Shown: positions 1 to 7,312, numbered from the stretch's first letter. The stretch is DNA of 18,963 nt from Actinomycetota bacterium (GCA_018894445.1 JAHIPJ010000106.1:1-18963), one strand, 5' to 3'. Notes: generated by a model not told the origin, from the sequence alone. Made by a program: numbers and translations.

Positions 1-37
1 AAACAGCGTTAATTATATAATAATTAGTTTAAAATAT
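1..37 (+). repeat. Left arm of 37-bp perfect inverted repeat
   Basis: Begins AAACAGCGTTAATTATATAA; all 37 bases pair with 210-246. The match stops abruptly inside the element after base 37. It may continue left of the window. Confidence 0.9.
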
Positions 38-209
38 TTTCCTTATACACTACTGTTAATTTATTTTTTTACAAAATTTATAAAACAAATATTAAATTAG
101 TACTTCAACTGTCTTATTAAGAAATAATTTTATTACATTTATCTATATTTTTATAGAATTAAATAATTCTACATATTTTCAAACAATATCGTGAAAGAAT
201 AGCTACCAT

Positions 210-246
210 ATATTTTAAACTAATTATTATATAATTAACGCTGTTT
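210..246 (-). repeat. Right arm of 37-bp perfect inverted repeat
   Basis: Exact reverse complement of bases 1-37, ending ATAATTAACGCTGTTT on the plus strand. It sits where a terminator for the minus-strand nuo/DUF1287 transcript would be expected, so the paired arms could also form a large cruciform or RNA hairpin. Confidence 0.9.
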
Positions 247-269
247 GCAAATTTAAAAAAAGTAATTAG

Positions 270-1040
270 TCACTTTGGAAATCTATAATGACCGGTAATA
301 ATCTTTTCCTTCAGGATGTCCTTTTCAACTGTATATCCCGGGTCAATATAGTTATAAATCACCTTTGGGATTCCATCCCTTGTCGTATTATCTGAAATAA
401 TACCAACATTATCACTATAGCCGATTCTATCCATATCAAAAAAAACCACGTCTCCGGGGAGCCACGAGTTTAAGTTTTGCTCATCTGAAGCATTAAATAA
501 AATATCCAAAACCTTTGCATTCCTATTAAAGAAAATTTCTAAGTTCTGGATTCTCCGGTAATCAATATTTGGATCACAAAAACTCCGATTCCAGATTTCT
601 TTTATTGGATATTGGCCAAAATTTTCTTTTATATCTTCATATACCAGGTCTTTTAAACTAAAGCCAGCTTCAAAAAAAGCTCTGACTATAATGTCTGTGC
701 AATCTGCCAGATCTTCAGGCGGGTCCCCACCTTGATAATAATTAGTTTCCCCTTCCTCTAAAAAAATATTTTTAGCCGGGTTTCCAAGTTGTTTTTTCGC
801 ACCAAGCATAATATCTTTCTGATTATTTATTCCATCATTATCTGCATCTCCTGTGATGCCGGTATTATCCATATCTATCAGTCTATACCTGGGCAACTCA
901 TCTGCAAGTGCGGTACCCGGCTCATACTCTTTTTTAAAAGAAAATTGATTTACGCTTATAATCACTGCTATTACTATAACCAGCACCAGTATAATAATTA
1001 AGAAATGCTTTATGTTAAATCTTTTTCTATATTTTTCCAA
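270..1040 (-). CDS. DUF1287 family protein, membrane-anchored, with EF-hand-like loop
   Basis: 256 residues. Residues 11-30 form a hydrophobic N-terminal segment (uncleaved anchor or signal), so the rest is probably extracytoplasmic. Residues 65-76 read DADNDGINNQKD, with Asp at positions 1, 3, 5 and 12 of a calcium-binding loop as in dockerins. From about residue 95 the protein matches DUF1287, an NlpC/P60-like cysteine-hydrolase fold: DCTD with Cys114, YP..IW, DPNIDYRR, WLPGDVVFFD, and a C-terminal ITGHYR. Where I recall His in the family's [D/T]H-[VI]GI motif, this protein has Asn211 (DNVGIISD), so activity is uncertain. The start is TTG with no clear Shine-Dalgarno; a stop lies 24 bases upstream, so the choice is limited. 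It follows nuoN by 34 bp on the same strand and is probably co-transcribed, but no functional link to the complex is known. Confidence 0.75.
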   Translation of the reverse strand: MEKYRKRFNIKHFLIIILVLVIVIAVIISVNQFSFKKEYEPGTALADELPRYRLIDMDNTGITGDADNDGINNQKDIMLGAKKQLGNPAKNIFLEEGETNYYQGGDPPEDLADCTDIIVRAFFEAGFSLKDLVYEDIKENFGQYPIKEIWNRSFCDPNIDYRRIQNLEIFFNRNAKVLDILFNASDEQNLNSWLPGDVVFFDMDRIGYSDNVGIISDNTTRDGIPKVIYNYIDPGYTVEKDILKEKIITGHYRFPK

Positions 1041-1074
1041 AGTACTAAAGAAGCTAAAAAAATATCAATTGAAG

Positions 1075-2553
1075 TTATTTTAAAAAATAAACTTGAGTTA
1101 TTTTAAAATTAATAATTCCAATATCAATATTTAATATTTCAAGTAAACTCAATATTGCAGCAACTAATATAACTAAAGTAAAAAAAGTAACATAAATATA
1201 GAAAAACTTAGGAAATATAATTTTTTCTACCACACCTGTAAGAGGCTTTCTAAAAAACTGGACAATTATTCTAAACATATTGACCATAAGAAATATAAAA
1301 GCAATCACCACTGCGAGCAGCAATATTATATTATTAGTCCCTATTTTTAAGAAATTTGCACCATTGAAATACTTAATAAAGGGCTCAATATGATAAGCAA
1401 ATCCGGACCAGGATATAAATATTATTATCAAATTTATACATATATAGATGTTGCTTCTCCCAAACCCCTTTATATTGTCAATAGAATCACTGCCTGTATT
1501 TTTTTCAACAACACTGAAAATACTGCATATGGGCATGAAACTAAATAGCGCTAAGAGGACATTTGTAATATTAAACCAATCCATTAGAGACTTGCTGATA
1601 ATTCCTGTAGAAAACATGGAAATGTTCAATATAAAAATACCAATAAAAAATAAAAATAAAAATGACATTATTCTTCTTATACTATTAGTCTTAAATGCTC
1701 CAATACTGCCAGCAAATATACAAATAAAAGTTATTATTATAAAAAATATAGACATATTTTCTATAAATAAATCATTTAACTTTAGAAACATAAAAATACC
1801 AACTGGAAAATATAAAAACCATATAACAGCATTCGATGAAAACTCGCCTCTTTTTATTAGCTTCATATATGGGCCCTGTAAAGGAAATAAGAAAAAATAC
1901 AGGTAAATAGCAATTCCAAAAATAATCAGGCCCAGGACAATTAGCGGATTTGAAATATATTCCGATTGCAGAATTTGATTGAAATCTTTTAAATCTGTAG
2001 CACCATAAAACAATGAAAATCCAAAAAAGAATAAAATCACTGTTAGCGTTGGCCTTAAAAAATATCCTAATATATAAGGTCTGGCTTTGTTCGTCTTTAT
2101 ATTAAGAGCAGTCACTAATTGAAATATTGTTAAGATGAATATGGTTAAGCTTGTGAATATTAAAAGAAAATTTCTGGCAACCACTACAAAAACAGCGCAG
2201 ATGGTTGAGAATAAAAAGAGAATCAATATTTTAATAAAATGATTACTGTCCACTTTATATATGGAAATAAAAAATAACAAATTTACGGCACTAAATAAGA
2301 TAATACTTACTTCTATCATTTGCGCATTCTCAAAAGACAGGAGAAAATTAGAAAAATTGCCCATTGAAATAAAACTATAAATATTAAGATAAAAAGCCAA
2401 AATAAGAGAAATTGAAGTTACTATTATCAGAAACCTTTTAACAGCCTTACTTTTAGATATTACAAAAAAAGACGAAATAAAAATTGCCGCTGATAAGACA
2501 ATTATACTTTGAAGAGGATTTATTTTTTCATTAATAAAAAGCACAAAGTTCAT
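1075..2553 (-). CDS. nuoN: NuoN/ND2-type antiporter-like membrane subunit, divergent
   Basis: 492 residues with about 14 hydrophobic segments, the length and topology of the Mrp-type antiporter subunits of complex I. It is the last nuo-like gene, where nuoN normally lies. Recognisable landmarks are ARPYILGYF at 157-165 (family KYF.LG), FPLQGPYM at 223-230 (family VPFH.W.PD) and GAFKTNSIRRIMSF at 285-298 (family AL.Q.N.KRLLAYSS). The charged residues that carry protons are not conserved by eye: no acid in the TM5 region 130-150 (E. coli NuoN Glu133), Tyr219 for Lys217, Gly252 for Lys247, His388 for Lys395. No NuoL or NuoM paralogue is present in the window. Starts 3 bp after nuoK. Assignment to N rather than M or L rests on gene order and length. 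Confidence 0.72.
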   Translation of the reverse strand: MNFVLFINEKINPLQSIIVLSAAIFISSFFVISKSKAVKRFLIIVTSISLILAFYLNIYSFISMGNFSNFLLSFENAQMIEVSIILFSAVNLLFFISIYKVDSNHFIKILILFLFSTICAVFVVVARNFLLIFTSLTIFILTIFQLVTALNIKTNKARPYILGYFLRPTLTVILFFFGFSLFYGATDLKDFNQILQSEYISNPLIVLGLIIFGIAIYLYFFLFPLQGPYMKLIKRGEFSSNAVIWFLYFPVGIFMFLKLNDLFIENMSIFFIIITFICIFAGSIGAFKTNSIRRIMSFLFLFFIGIFILNISMFSTGIISKSLMDWFNITNVLLALFSFMPICSIFSVVEKNTGSDSIDNIKGFGRSNIYICINLIIIFISWSGFAYHIEPFIKYFNGANFLKIGTNNIILLLAVVIAFIFLMVNMFRIIVQFFRKPLTGVVEKIIFPKFFYIYVTFFTLVILVAAILSLLEILNIDIGIINFKITQVYFLK

Positions 2554-2556
2554 AAT

Positions 2557-2898
2557 CTATATATTATCTTCTCCCCACCAGTCGCTCCTGGTTATCTTAA
2601 ATAATCTAAATTCCCTATAAAGTATTTCTTTGTCAAGCGGATCCAGTTTTAAATAAATATAGTAAATAATACAAAACATTAAAAAATATATGGTTGTAAT
2701 TCCAAAAATAATAAATATTCCCCCCCACAATGAACGCTGGTATAAAAATTGTGAAAAACTTAAAAAATTGATAGTGGCAGAAATTATTATAAACTGATAA
2801 GAAACAAATAATGATATAATATTCTTGCTGTAAAATATTCCAAATACCCCCATCAGGAAAAGTAAAAAATTAAAATATATTATAAATTGAAAATTCAT
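2557..2898 (-). CDS. nuoK: NuoK-like membrane subunit lacking both conserved glutamates
   Basis: 113 residues, three transmembrane segments (about 5-23, 28-50, 60-83), matching NuoK in size (about 100) and in its place between nuoJ and nuoN. The FLMGVFGIFYSKNIISLFV region aligns with E. coli FVLGLTGLVIRRNLLFMLI. The Glu in TM2 needed for proton transfer (E. coli Glu36) is Gln35, and TM3, where Glu72 should be, contains no acidic residue from 60 to 83. A hydrophilic tail of about 28 residues follows TM3. The start codon overlaps the nuoJ stop by 4 bp (ATGA), which implies translational coupling. Confidence 0.75.
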   Translation of the reverse strand: MNFQFIIYFNFLLFLMGVFGIFYSKNIISLFVSYQFIIISATINFLSFSQFLYQRSLWGGIFIIFGITTIYFLMFCIIYYIYLKLDPLDKEILYREFRLFKITRSDWWGEDNI

Positions 2899-3431
2899 TT
2901 TTCATCCAAACTAATAATAATAAACCATAAAAAGGATACAAATAATACTGCAATTATAATTATTAAAATTAAACTATAATTGGTAAAAAACTTACCGGCA
3001 ATATCACTTAGACCAATGATGAAAATGTTACCGCTGCCACTAACTTTCTGTAAAAAATCAGATGTATAATCATAAATTAAATAACCAATAGCTGCGCAAA
3101 ATAAAAACGGTAGAATAATACCACCAATTATATCTTTGATATTACTATTTAATTTTTCATCTAATCTCTCTTTATCGCCAAATAGTTCTATTTGAAAAAC
3201 AAATAGGTATAATGACAAAAAAAAGAACATAATAAAAATTCCGACTATAAAAAATAAAATACAGGAATAATAAACAAAACTTAAGATTCCGGCAAATAAA
3301 AAGGAGAGAAACAAAAATAATAATTTCTTTCTCTTGCTGGTTAGAATAAGTGACAGCAATCCAGATATAACCAGTCCAAAGAGACTTATATAGTGTATTA
3401 TTATTAATATTAATTGACTTCCAAATGACAT
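2895..3431 (-). CDS. nuoJ: NuoJ-like membrane subunit
   Basis: 178 residues with five hydrophobic segments (about 8-28, 36-52, 54-82, 105-124, 149-173), as in NuoJ. The sequence FIVGIFIMFFFLSLYLF in the third segment occupies the place of the conserved YAGAI.VLF.FV.ML signature, but the Tyr-Ala-Gly core, which forms the pi-bulge hinge in TM3, is reduced to a single Gly. Identification rests mainly on topology, length and its position between nuoI (8 bp upstream) and nuoK (4-bp overlap). Taken alone it would be an unassigned membrane protein. Confidence 0.65.
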   Translation of the reverse strand: MSFGSQLILIIIHYISLFGLVISGLLSLILTSKRKKLLFLFLSFLFAGILSFVYYSCILFFIVGIFIMFFFLSLYLFVFQIELFGDKERLDEKLNSNIKDIIGGIILPFLFCAAIGYLIYDYTSDFLQKVSGSGNIFIIGLSDIAGKFFTNYSLILIIIIAVLFVSFLWFIIISLDEK

Positions 3432-3439
3432 AGTTATTT

Positions 3440-3862
3440 TTACCAGAAATCTCTAATTGTGCTTGAAGGTTTTATTAATTCAATTTTTTCCAATCTCAAA
3501 TTTTTTCCACTATATTCCGCAAGTTGATATTTGTAAGACATATCAATAGCATTCATTTCACAAAATTCAACACAATTTCCGCAAAAAATACATTTGTTTA
3601 AATCCAGACAGAATTCATCCAGAACTTCCCTGCCATTATCTTCAATTCTTTTCTTTACTTCTATGCAATCCTGTGGACAAATTATATTGCACAATCCACA
3701 ACCATTACAAATAACCTCGAGGGAATCCAGATCCAATTTTAAATGAAGTGCACCCCTGCTGCCATCAGGAATTATTATTTTCTCTCTGGGATAAATAACA
3801 GTTCTAGGCTTCTTAAACATATTTCCTAAAATGATAAAAAAATTCTTAAATAACCTTAACAT
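3440..3862 (-). CDS. nuoI: NuoI-like 2x[4Fe-4S] ferredoxin subunit
   Basis: 140 residues. Two complete four-cysteine motifs are visible: Cys52/55/58/62 in CNGCGLCNIICP and Cys91/94/97/101 in CIFCGNCVEFCE. Together they can bind two [4Fe-4S] clusters, equivalent to N6a and N6b, which hand electrons on to the NuoB cluster. The residue after Cys101 is Glu instead of the usual Pro. The N-terminal YPREKIIIPDGSRGALHLKL resembles the YP......FRG..L stretch of NuoI, which lies on the membrane surface. With no NuoE, F or G in the operon, this subunit is the probable entry point for electrons, plausibly from ferredoxin (inference). Start ATG is 17 bp after nuoH with only a weak ribosome-binding site. 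Confidence 0.88.
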   Translation of the reverse strand: MLRLFKNFFIILGNMFKKPRTVIYPREKIIIPDGSRGALHLKLDLDSLEVICNGCGLCNIICPQDCIEVKKRIEDNGREVLDEFCLDLNKCIFCGNCVEFCEMNAIDMSYKYQLAEYSGKNLRLEKIELIKPSSTIRDFW

Positions 3863-3879
3863 CTTAATAAAATACTTAA

Positions 3880-4815
3880 TTAAATTAAACTATATTCATT
3901 ACGGGCTATAAAAAATCCCAGGGTAACAATAAAATTAACCAGCGAAACCGGAATTAGAAACTTCCAATTAATCCTGACTAAAAGTTTGTAACTATCTATT
4001 CTGCCAATAGTCTTGTCCATCAATAGCAATAGTATAAAAATAAAATAAAATTTAACAGCAAGCATTATCTCTCCCCTGATAAAATATATGTTTTGCCAGC
4101 CACCTAAATACAGGATATTTAAAATTATAATCAAGAAAAGAACAATCATATAAGCCGAAATCTTTTCAACAATTTTCCCTAAACCTATTCCTTCTTTACC
4201 TATGTCTATCTCAGTAGATAAGTAGCTCTTTCTACTTATGCCCAATAACTTTAATTGCAAAAACAATGAAATAAAGAATGTTATAAAGCCAAGGGGTTGG
4301 AAAATTATATTCCAGTACTGATACTGAGAATTAACAATTTCCTTTAAGCTTAATGTCTTACTTATTAAAACAATACTTACAATACTAAATAAAACAGGGG
4401 CCAGGAAAGAAAGTAAAATTAATACTTTCTTACTGGCTTCACTAAATATGGCACTATAAGAGGTCCTGCTTGAATTAAAAAATAATATAATTATCAGTCC
4501 TATATAGAAAGTTATTGCAACCAGGAGGCTGTAGTCCATTTCTATCAAAACCAGATTTGCAGTAATAGGAACCGCACTCCACATTAGAAAAGAGAGTAAG
4601 AAAATAAAAAAAGTCCAGATATTTATCTTATTGTCCCTGGACAAATATTTAAAGAATCTAATCAGAGGAAAACCAGCACCTCTTATTCTGGTTATTCTAT
4701 ATCCCCTTCTAAGCTCAATACGGGCTGTAAGCTTATTGCCTATATACTCACATATATATAAATTCACCAGCAATACTGCAAAAATATAAAACATTTTTTT
4801 AAAAACAATTAACAT
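3880..4815 (-). CDS. nuoH: NuoH-like membrane subunit, divergent
   Basis: 311 residues, about eight transmembrane segments, close to the usual NuoH length of about 325. KLTARIELRRG at 28-38 matches the ERK..AR.Q.R.GP N-terminal loop; NSSRTSYSAIFSEASKK at 114-130 matches SSKYS.LGA.R..AQ; FLGGW-like YLGGW is at 236-240; and a C-terminal stretch resembles WVR...PR.R.DQL....WK..LP. The hallmark acidic loop PFDLPEAE.EL, which lines the quinone chamber, is replaced by ISRKSYLSTEIDIGKE (193-208), and the TM5 Glu of the SYE motif is missing. It links the Fe-S arm to the membrane arm in the family. A GGAG ribosome-binding site lies 5 bases before the ATG. Confidence 0.78.
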   Translation of the reverse strand: MLIVFKKMFYIFAVLLVNLYICEYIGNKLTARIELRRGYRITRIRGAGFPLIRFFKYLSRDNKINIWTFFIFLLSFLMWSAVPITANLVLIEMDYSLLVAITFYIGLIIILFFNSSRTSYSAIFSEASKKVLILLSFLAPVLFSIVSIVLISKTLSLKEIVNSQYQYWNIIFQPLGFITFFISLFLQLKLLGISRKSYLSTEIDIGKEGIGLGKIVEKISAYMIVLFLIIILNILYLGGWQNIYFIRGEIMLAVKFYFIFILLLLMDKTIGRIDSYKLLVRINWKFLIPVSLVNFIVTLGFFIARNEYSLI

Positions 4816-4827
4816 AATGCTCCGCTA

Positions 4828-6327
4828 CTATGTACTTATTATTTCACCCGGGCTTATATCCAGGCTTGTTAAAATTAAATTAATATCTTCTATTTTATTC
4901 CCCTTCAGTATCTCCTCACTCAAAATAAGACTATTAATCGAAGGTCCCTTTACTATTAACGAATTTATATTACTCTTTTCAACCTCAATATAAATTTTAA
5001 AAAGACCATGCGGGCACTCAATACCGTACGATACTGCTTCAGATTGAAATTCTATACGAGATAAATTTATTCTCTTTATAAAAGCTCCTGAAGGGAATTT
5101 ATTTATAATTTGACTTATTATTTTAAGAGATTGAAATATTTCATTAAATCTGATTAAAACCCTATCCAGACAATCCCCTGTCCTGCTTATAGGTACTGTA
5201 AATGAGAAGTCTTTATATGAAATAAAATCTTTATCTTTCCGTAAATCATATCTAATACCTGAAGCTCTTAAATTTGGACCTGATATACCATAATCTAAAG
5301 CAATTTCTTTACCAATAATCCCAATATTCTTTAATCTCTCAATAACCAAAAAATCATCCATTATTATCTTTTCAATTCTTTTTATATTTTTATATAAGAT
5401 TGGTAAGCTTTTCCTGATACTGGATATTATCTCTTCACTTATATCCTTCTTTACTCCGCCTATTCTTATAAAATTGGGAACAATTCTGGAGCCTGTAACA
5501 GTCTCTATGAGCTTTAAAACCCGTTCCCTTTCCAAAAGAGAAAGACTGTAGGCAACATCATACCCTAAAATATTACAGATATTTGAAATGAAATAAACAT
5601 GGTTTGATATTCTATATAGCTCACATAGAAGCATTCTGATATACCTGGCTCTTTCAGGTACTTTTAGCTGCAGTAATTCTTCAAAAGCACTGCAAAGACA
5701 AATTTCCGGGAATATGCCTGCCTTCCAGTCAAATCTGCTGATATAGGCTATAAGATTATAAATCTCCAAACCTTTATAATAATCGTTACCAACAACCCTG
5801 CTGATATCGATATCAACATAAGCTTCTTTAACTACGTCACTATCAGTAGAAATATTTAAATCAAAACAATCCAGACCATCCAGGCTCTGACAAAAAATTT
5901 TAATATCAGAGTTTTCAGAAATTAACTTACTTCTATCCCTGTAAAAATTAACCGCTTCATAAAATTCCCCCAGGACGTTAACAATCTCAGTACAGCCATT
6001 TTCCAGTTCTTCCCCGGATATTTCTATTTTTATTAGAACAGAAAAATTATTAACAAATGATGTAAGGTTTATTATTAGAAAGTTTTTTTCAATACTTTTG
6101 TAAGTAGCTGCACTTTGAAAACTATTTACTTTAAGTTCAGGATTTTCCTTTAACTCTTTTAAAGCCTGGTAAAGATTCTCTTTAGATACTTCTATTAAAA
6201 GATCCTGTCCGGCTTTAAAAATATTTTTTATTTTATCCTTTAGAATAAATTCTATATTTTTCTCTATTCCCTCCATAAACATAAACTTTGGAGGAGAATA
6301 GATTCTATTATAAATATTATTAATCAT
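4828..6327 (-). CDS. nuoCD: Fused NuoC-NuoD-like subunit without quinone-site residues
   Basis: 499 residues. Residues 35-130 look like the NuoC (30-kDa) domain but stop short of its GHP.LRKDFP signature. Residues from about 195 are NuoD (49-kDa): VPERARYIRMLLCELYRISN (223-242), TVTGSRIVPNFIRIGGVKKD (276-295), GPNLRASGIRYDLRK (350-364), PHGLFKIYI (439-447) and LTSLDISPGEI near the end. No N- or C-terminal CxxC pair is present, so it is not a NiFe hydrogenase large subunit. The HPSTHG loop is absent, DY (Thermus Tyr87) is Asp200-Trp201, and Asp139 aligns with Ile253: all three residues implicated in quinone binding are gone. The start lies 40 bp after nuoB with no visible Shine-Dalgarno. Confidence 0.82.
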   Translation of the reverse strand: MINNIYNRIYSPPKFMFMEGIEKNIEFILKDKIKNIFKAGQDLLIEVSKENLYQALKELKENPELKVNSFQSAATYKSIEKNFLIINLTSFVNNFSVLIKIEISGEELENGCTEIVNVLGEFYEAVNFYRDRSKLISENSDIKIFCQSLDGLDCFDLNISTDSDVVKEAYVDIDISRVVGNDYYKGLEIYNLIAYISRFDWKAGIFPEICLCSAFEELLQLKVPERARYIRMLLCELYRISNHVYFISNICNILGYDVAYSLSLLERERVLKLIETVTGSRIVPNFIRIGGVKKDISEEIISSIRKSLPILYKNIKRIEKIIMDDFLVIERLKNIGIIGKEIALDYGISGPNLRASGIRYDLRKDKDFISYKDFSFTVPISRTGDCLDRVLIRFNEIFQSLKIISQIINKFPSGAFIKRINLSRIEFQSEAVSYGIECPHGLFKIYIEVEKSNINSLIVKGPSINSLILSEEILKGNKIEDINLILTSLDISPGEIIST

Positions 6328-6367
6328 TTACATAAATAAAATTTAAAAATTACTATCTATATTATTA

Positions 6368-6763
6368 TTAATCTCTGCCTAAAAATCTTAAAATACCATA
6401 TATAAACGCTTCCGGTCTGGGCGGGCAGCCTGGAATATACATATTTATTCCTACTTTATTCTGGAACTGGCTTAACAGTTTACTCTCCGATTTAAATAAA
6501 TTTTTATTTAAGACACAGCTTCCCACCGCAATTATCCATTTTGGGGAACTCATCCTATCATAAATATTTAAGACCCTGGTTACACCTTTTTTATTATAAA
6601 AACCCTGGAGCACCAATATGTCGGCATCTTCAGCGGTGCTGACGAAATTTACACCAAATCTTTGAATATCATATAACGCTCCCTGGGTTGCAAATATTTC
6701 CTGTTTACAACAACCAAATCCTGCAACCAGTATATTCAAGTTACTTCTATCAAGAGAAGGCAT
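6368..6763 (-). CDS. nuoB: NuoB-like N2 [4Fe-4S] subunit
   Basis: 131 residues, shorter than typical NuoB (about 160-220). All four cluster ligands are present: the tandem Cys18-Cys19 (GFGCCKQE), Cys83 (VGSC) and Cys113 (IPGCPPRPEA). YDRMSSPKWIIAVGSC matches the family YD.MP.PKWVI.MGSC. In the family this subunit carries the terminal cluster N2 that reduces quinone. The residues after GSC (VLNKNLFKSES) replace the usual ANSGG, and the SPRQAD...GT region is altered. A TAGGAG ribosome-binding site inside the end of nuoA supports the chosen ATG. Group-4 hydrogenase small subunits share the cysteine pattern, but the linked NuoD lacks Ni ligands. Confidence 0.87.
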   Translation of the reverse strand: MPSLDRSNLNILVAGFGCCKQEIFATQGALYDIQRFGVNFVSTAEDADILVLQGFYNKKGVTRVLNIYDRMSSPKWIIAVGSCVLNKNLFKSESKLLSQFQNKVGINMYIPGCPPRPEAFIYGILRFLGRD

Positions 6764-6774
6764 CCAGATAACTC

Positions 6775-7167
6775 CTAACTTATAATCTTTGATTTGACTA
6801 GATATATAACCATTAATATAAGATAAAATACTATACCTATGATTAAATACAGATTTAAACCTGGTGCTGGATCTCTGCTGTAATTAAAAACAGCAAAGAT
6901 AAAGATTGTAAAAATAATTATAATTATAAATACTGTACCCAGTATAAAAATATTTTTTAGCTGATAGGGTTCCTTTTTATAACTAAATATATCTGAAGAC
7001 CTAATAGAAAAAATTTCTTTTTTTAATTCTATATTTTTTCTTCCAGTCTTATGGATCAAAGTGCGTGATAACAAAAAAAGCATTGCAAATATAAATGTTA
7101 TTACAGCTATAAATAAGGTGAAAGCTATGATGTTATTAATATAAGCAGCAATAGATTCTTCCGGCAT
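6775..7167 (-). CDS. nuoA: NuoA-position three-TM membrane protein
   Basis: 130 residues with three hydrophobic segments (about 12-34, 72-95, 105-125) and a polar loop between the first two, the topology and length of NuoA. It is the first gene of the operon, where nuoA belongs. The YECG loop motif and the acidic residues of TM2 (family F.VE..FL.PW) are not present: the loop reads SYKKEPYQLKN and TM2 has no acid. The protein has no cysteine. The name is therefore based on position and topology, not on sequence motifs. An AGGAA ribosome-binding site precedes the ATG, and nuoB follows after 11 bp. Confidence 0.6.
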   Translation of the reverse strand: MPEESIAAYINNIIAFTLFIAVITFIFAMLFLLSRTLIHKTGRKNIELKKEIFSIRSSDIFSYKKEPYQLKNIFILGTVFIIIIIFTIFIFAVFNYSRDPAPGLNLYLIIGIVFYLILMVIYLVKSKIIS

Positions 7168-7200
7168 TATAATTTCCTGTTTTATATTTTACTATCTTTT

Positions 7201-7258
7201 TACTATTTTTGAGATTAAACTTTATCACAATTACACTGCTACTTCAATTAATAACATT
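7201..7258 (+). repeat. 58-bp direct repeat, copy 1
   Basis: Aligns without gaps to 7313-7370, with 11 mismatches in 58 bases by hand count (about 81% identity). The period is 112 bp. It lies in the divergent region upstream of nuoA. On the minus strand it contains TTGAAG, 17 bp, TAAAGT. Confidence 0.8.
7219..7247 (-). promoter_or_regulatory. Candidate promoter of the nuo-like operon
   Basis: On the minus strand TTGAAG (7247-7242) is followed by 17 bp and TAAAGT (7224-7219), about 50 bp before the nuoA ATG. Each hexamer matches the sigma-70 consensus at four of six positions. The arrangement is repeated in the second copy of the direct repeat. Confidence 0.4.
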
Positions 7259-7312
7259 AGAGAGGAGCACAAAATTTTGGGATTTTGCCTAAGACTTAAC
7301 GCTAACTTTTTT

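Larger units (their letters stand above)
1..246. mobile_element. MITE-like non-coding element with 37-bp terminal inverted repeats
   Basis: Bases 1-37 and 210-246 are perfect reverse complements of each other and enclose 172 bp of AT-rich sequence with no open frame of useful length. A short non-coding segment bounded by long perfect inverted repeats is the form of a miniature inverted-repeat transposable element. It lies 23 bp beyond the stop of the DUF1287 gene. The left flank is outside the window, so no target-site duplication can be checked, and no transposase is present here. Because the window begins exactly on one arm, a contig broken in a repeat, or a fold-back assembly artefact, is an alternative explanation. 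Confidence 0.55.

Noticed and set aside
1448..1906. 152-codon plus-strand frame opposite nuoN
   Set aside because: It is antisense to a membrane-protein gene of biased composition, which commonly produces long spurious frames; no ribosome-binding site or recognisable domain.
4828..6763. NuoB/NuoCD as a group-4 NiFe hydrogenase pair
   Set aside because: The large subunit has neither the N-terminal nor the C-terminal CxxC nickel ligands, and nuoA, nuoJ and nuoK-like genes accompany it in complex I order.
1075..7167. The nuo-like genes as decaying pseudogenes
   Set aside because: All eight frames are intact, near family length, tightly spaced or overlapping, and the cysteine ligands are perfect, which is not expected of decay.
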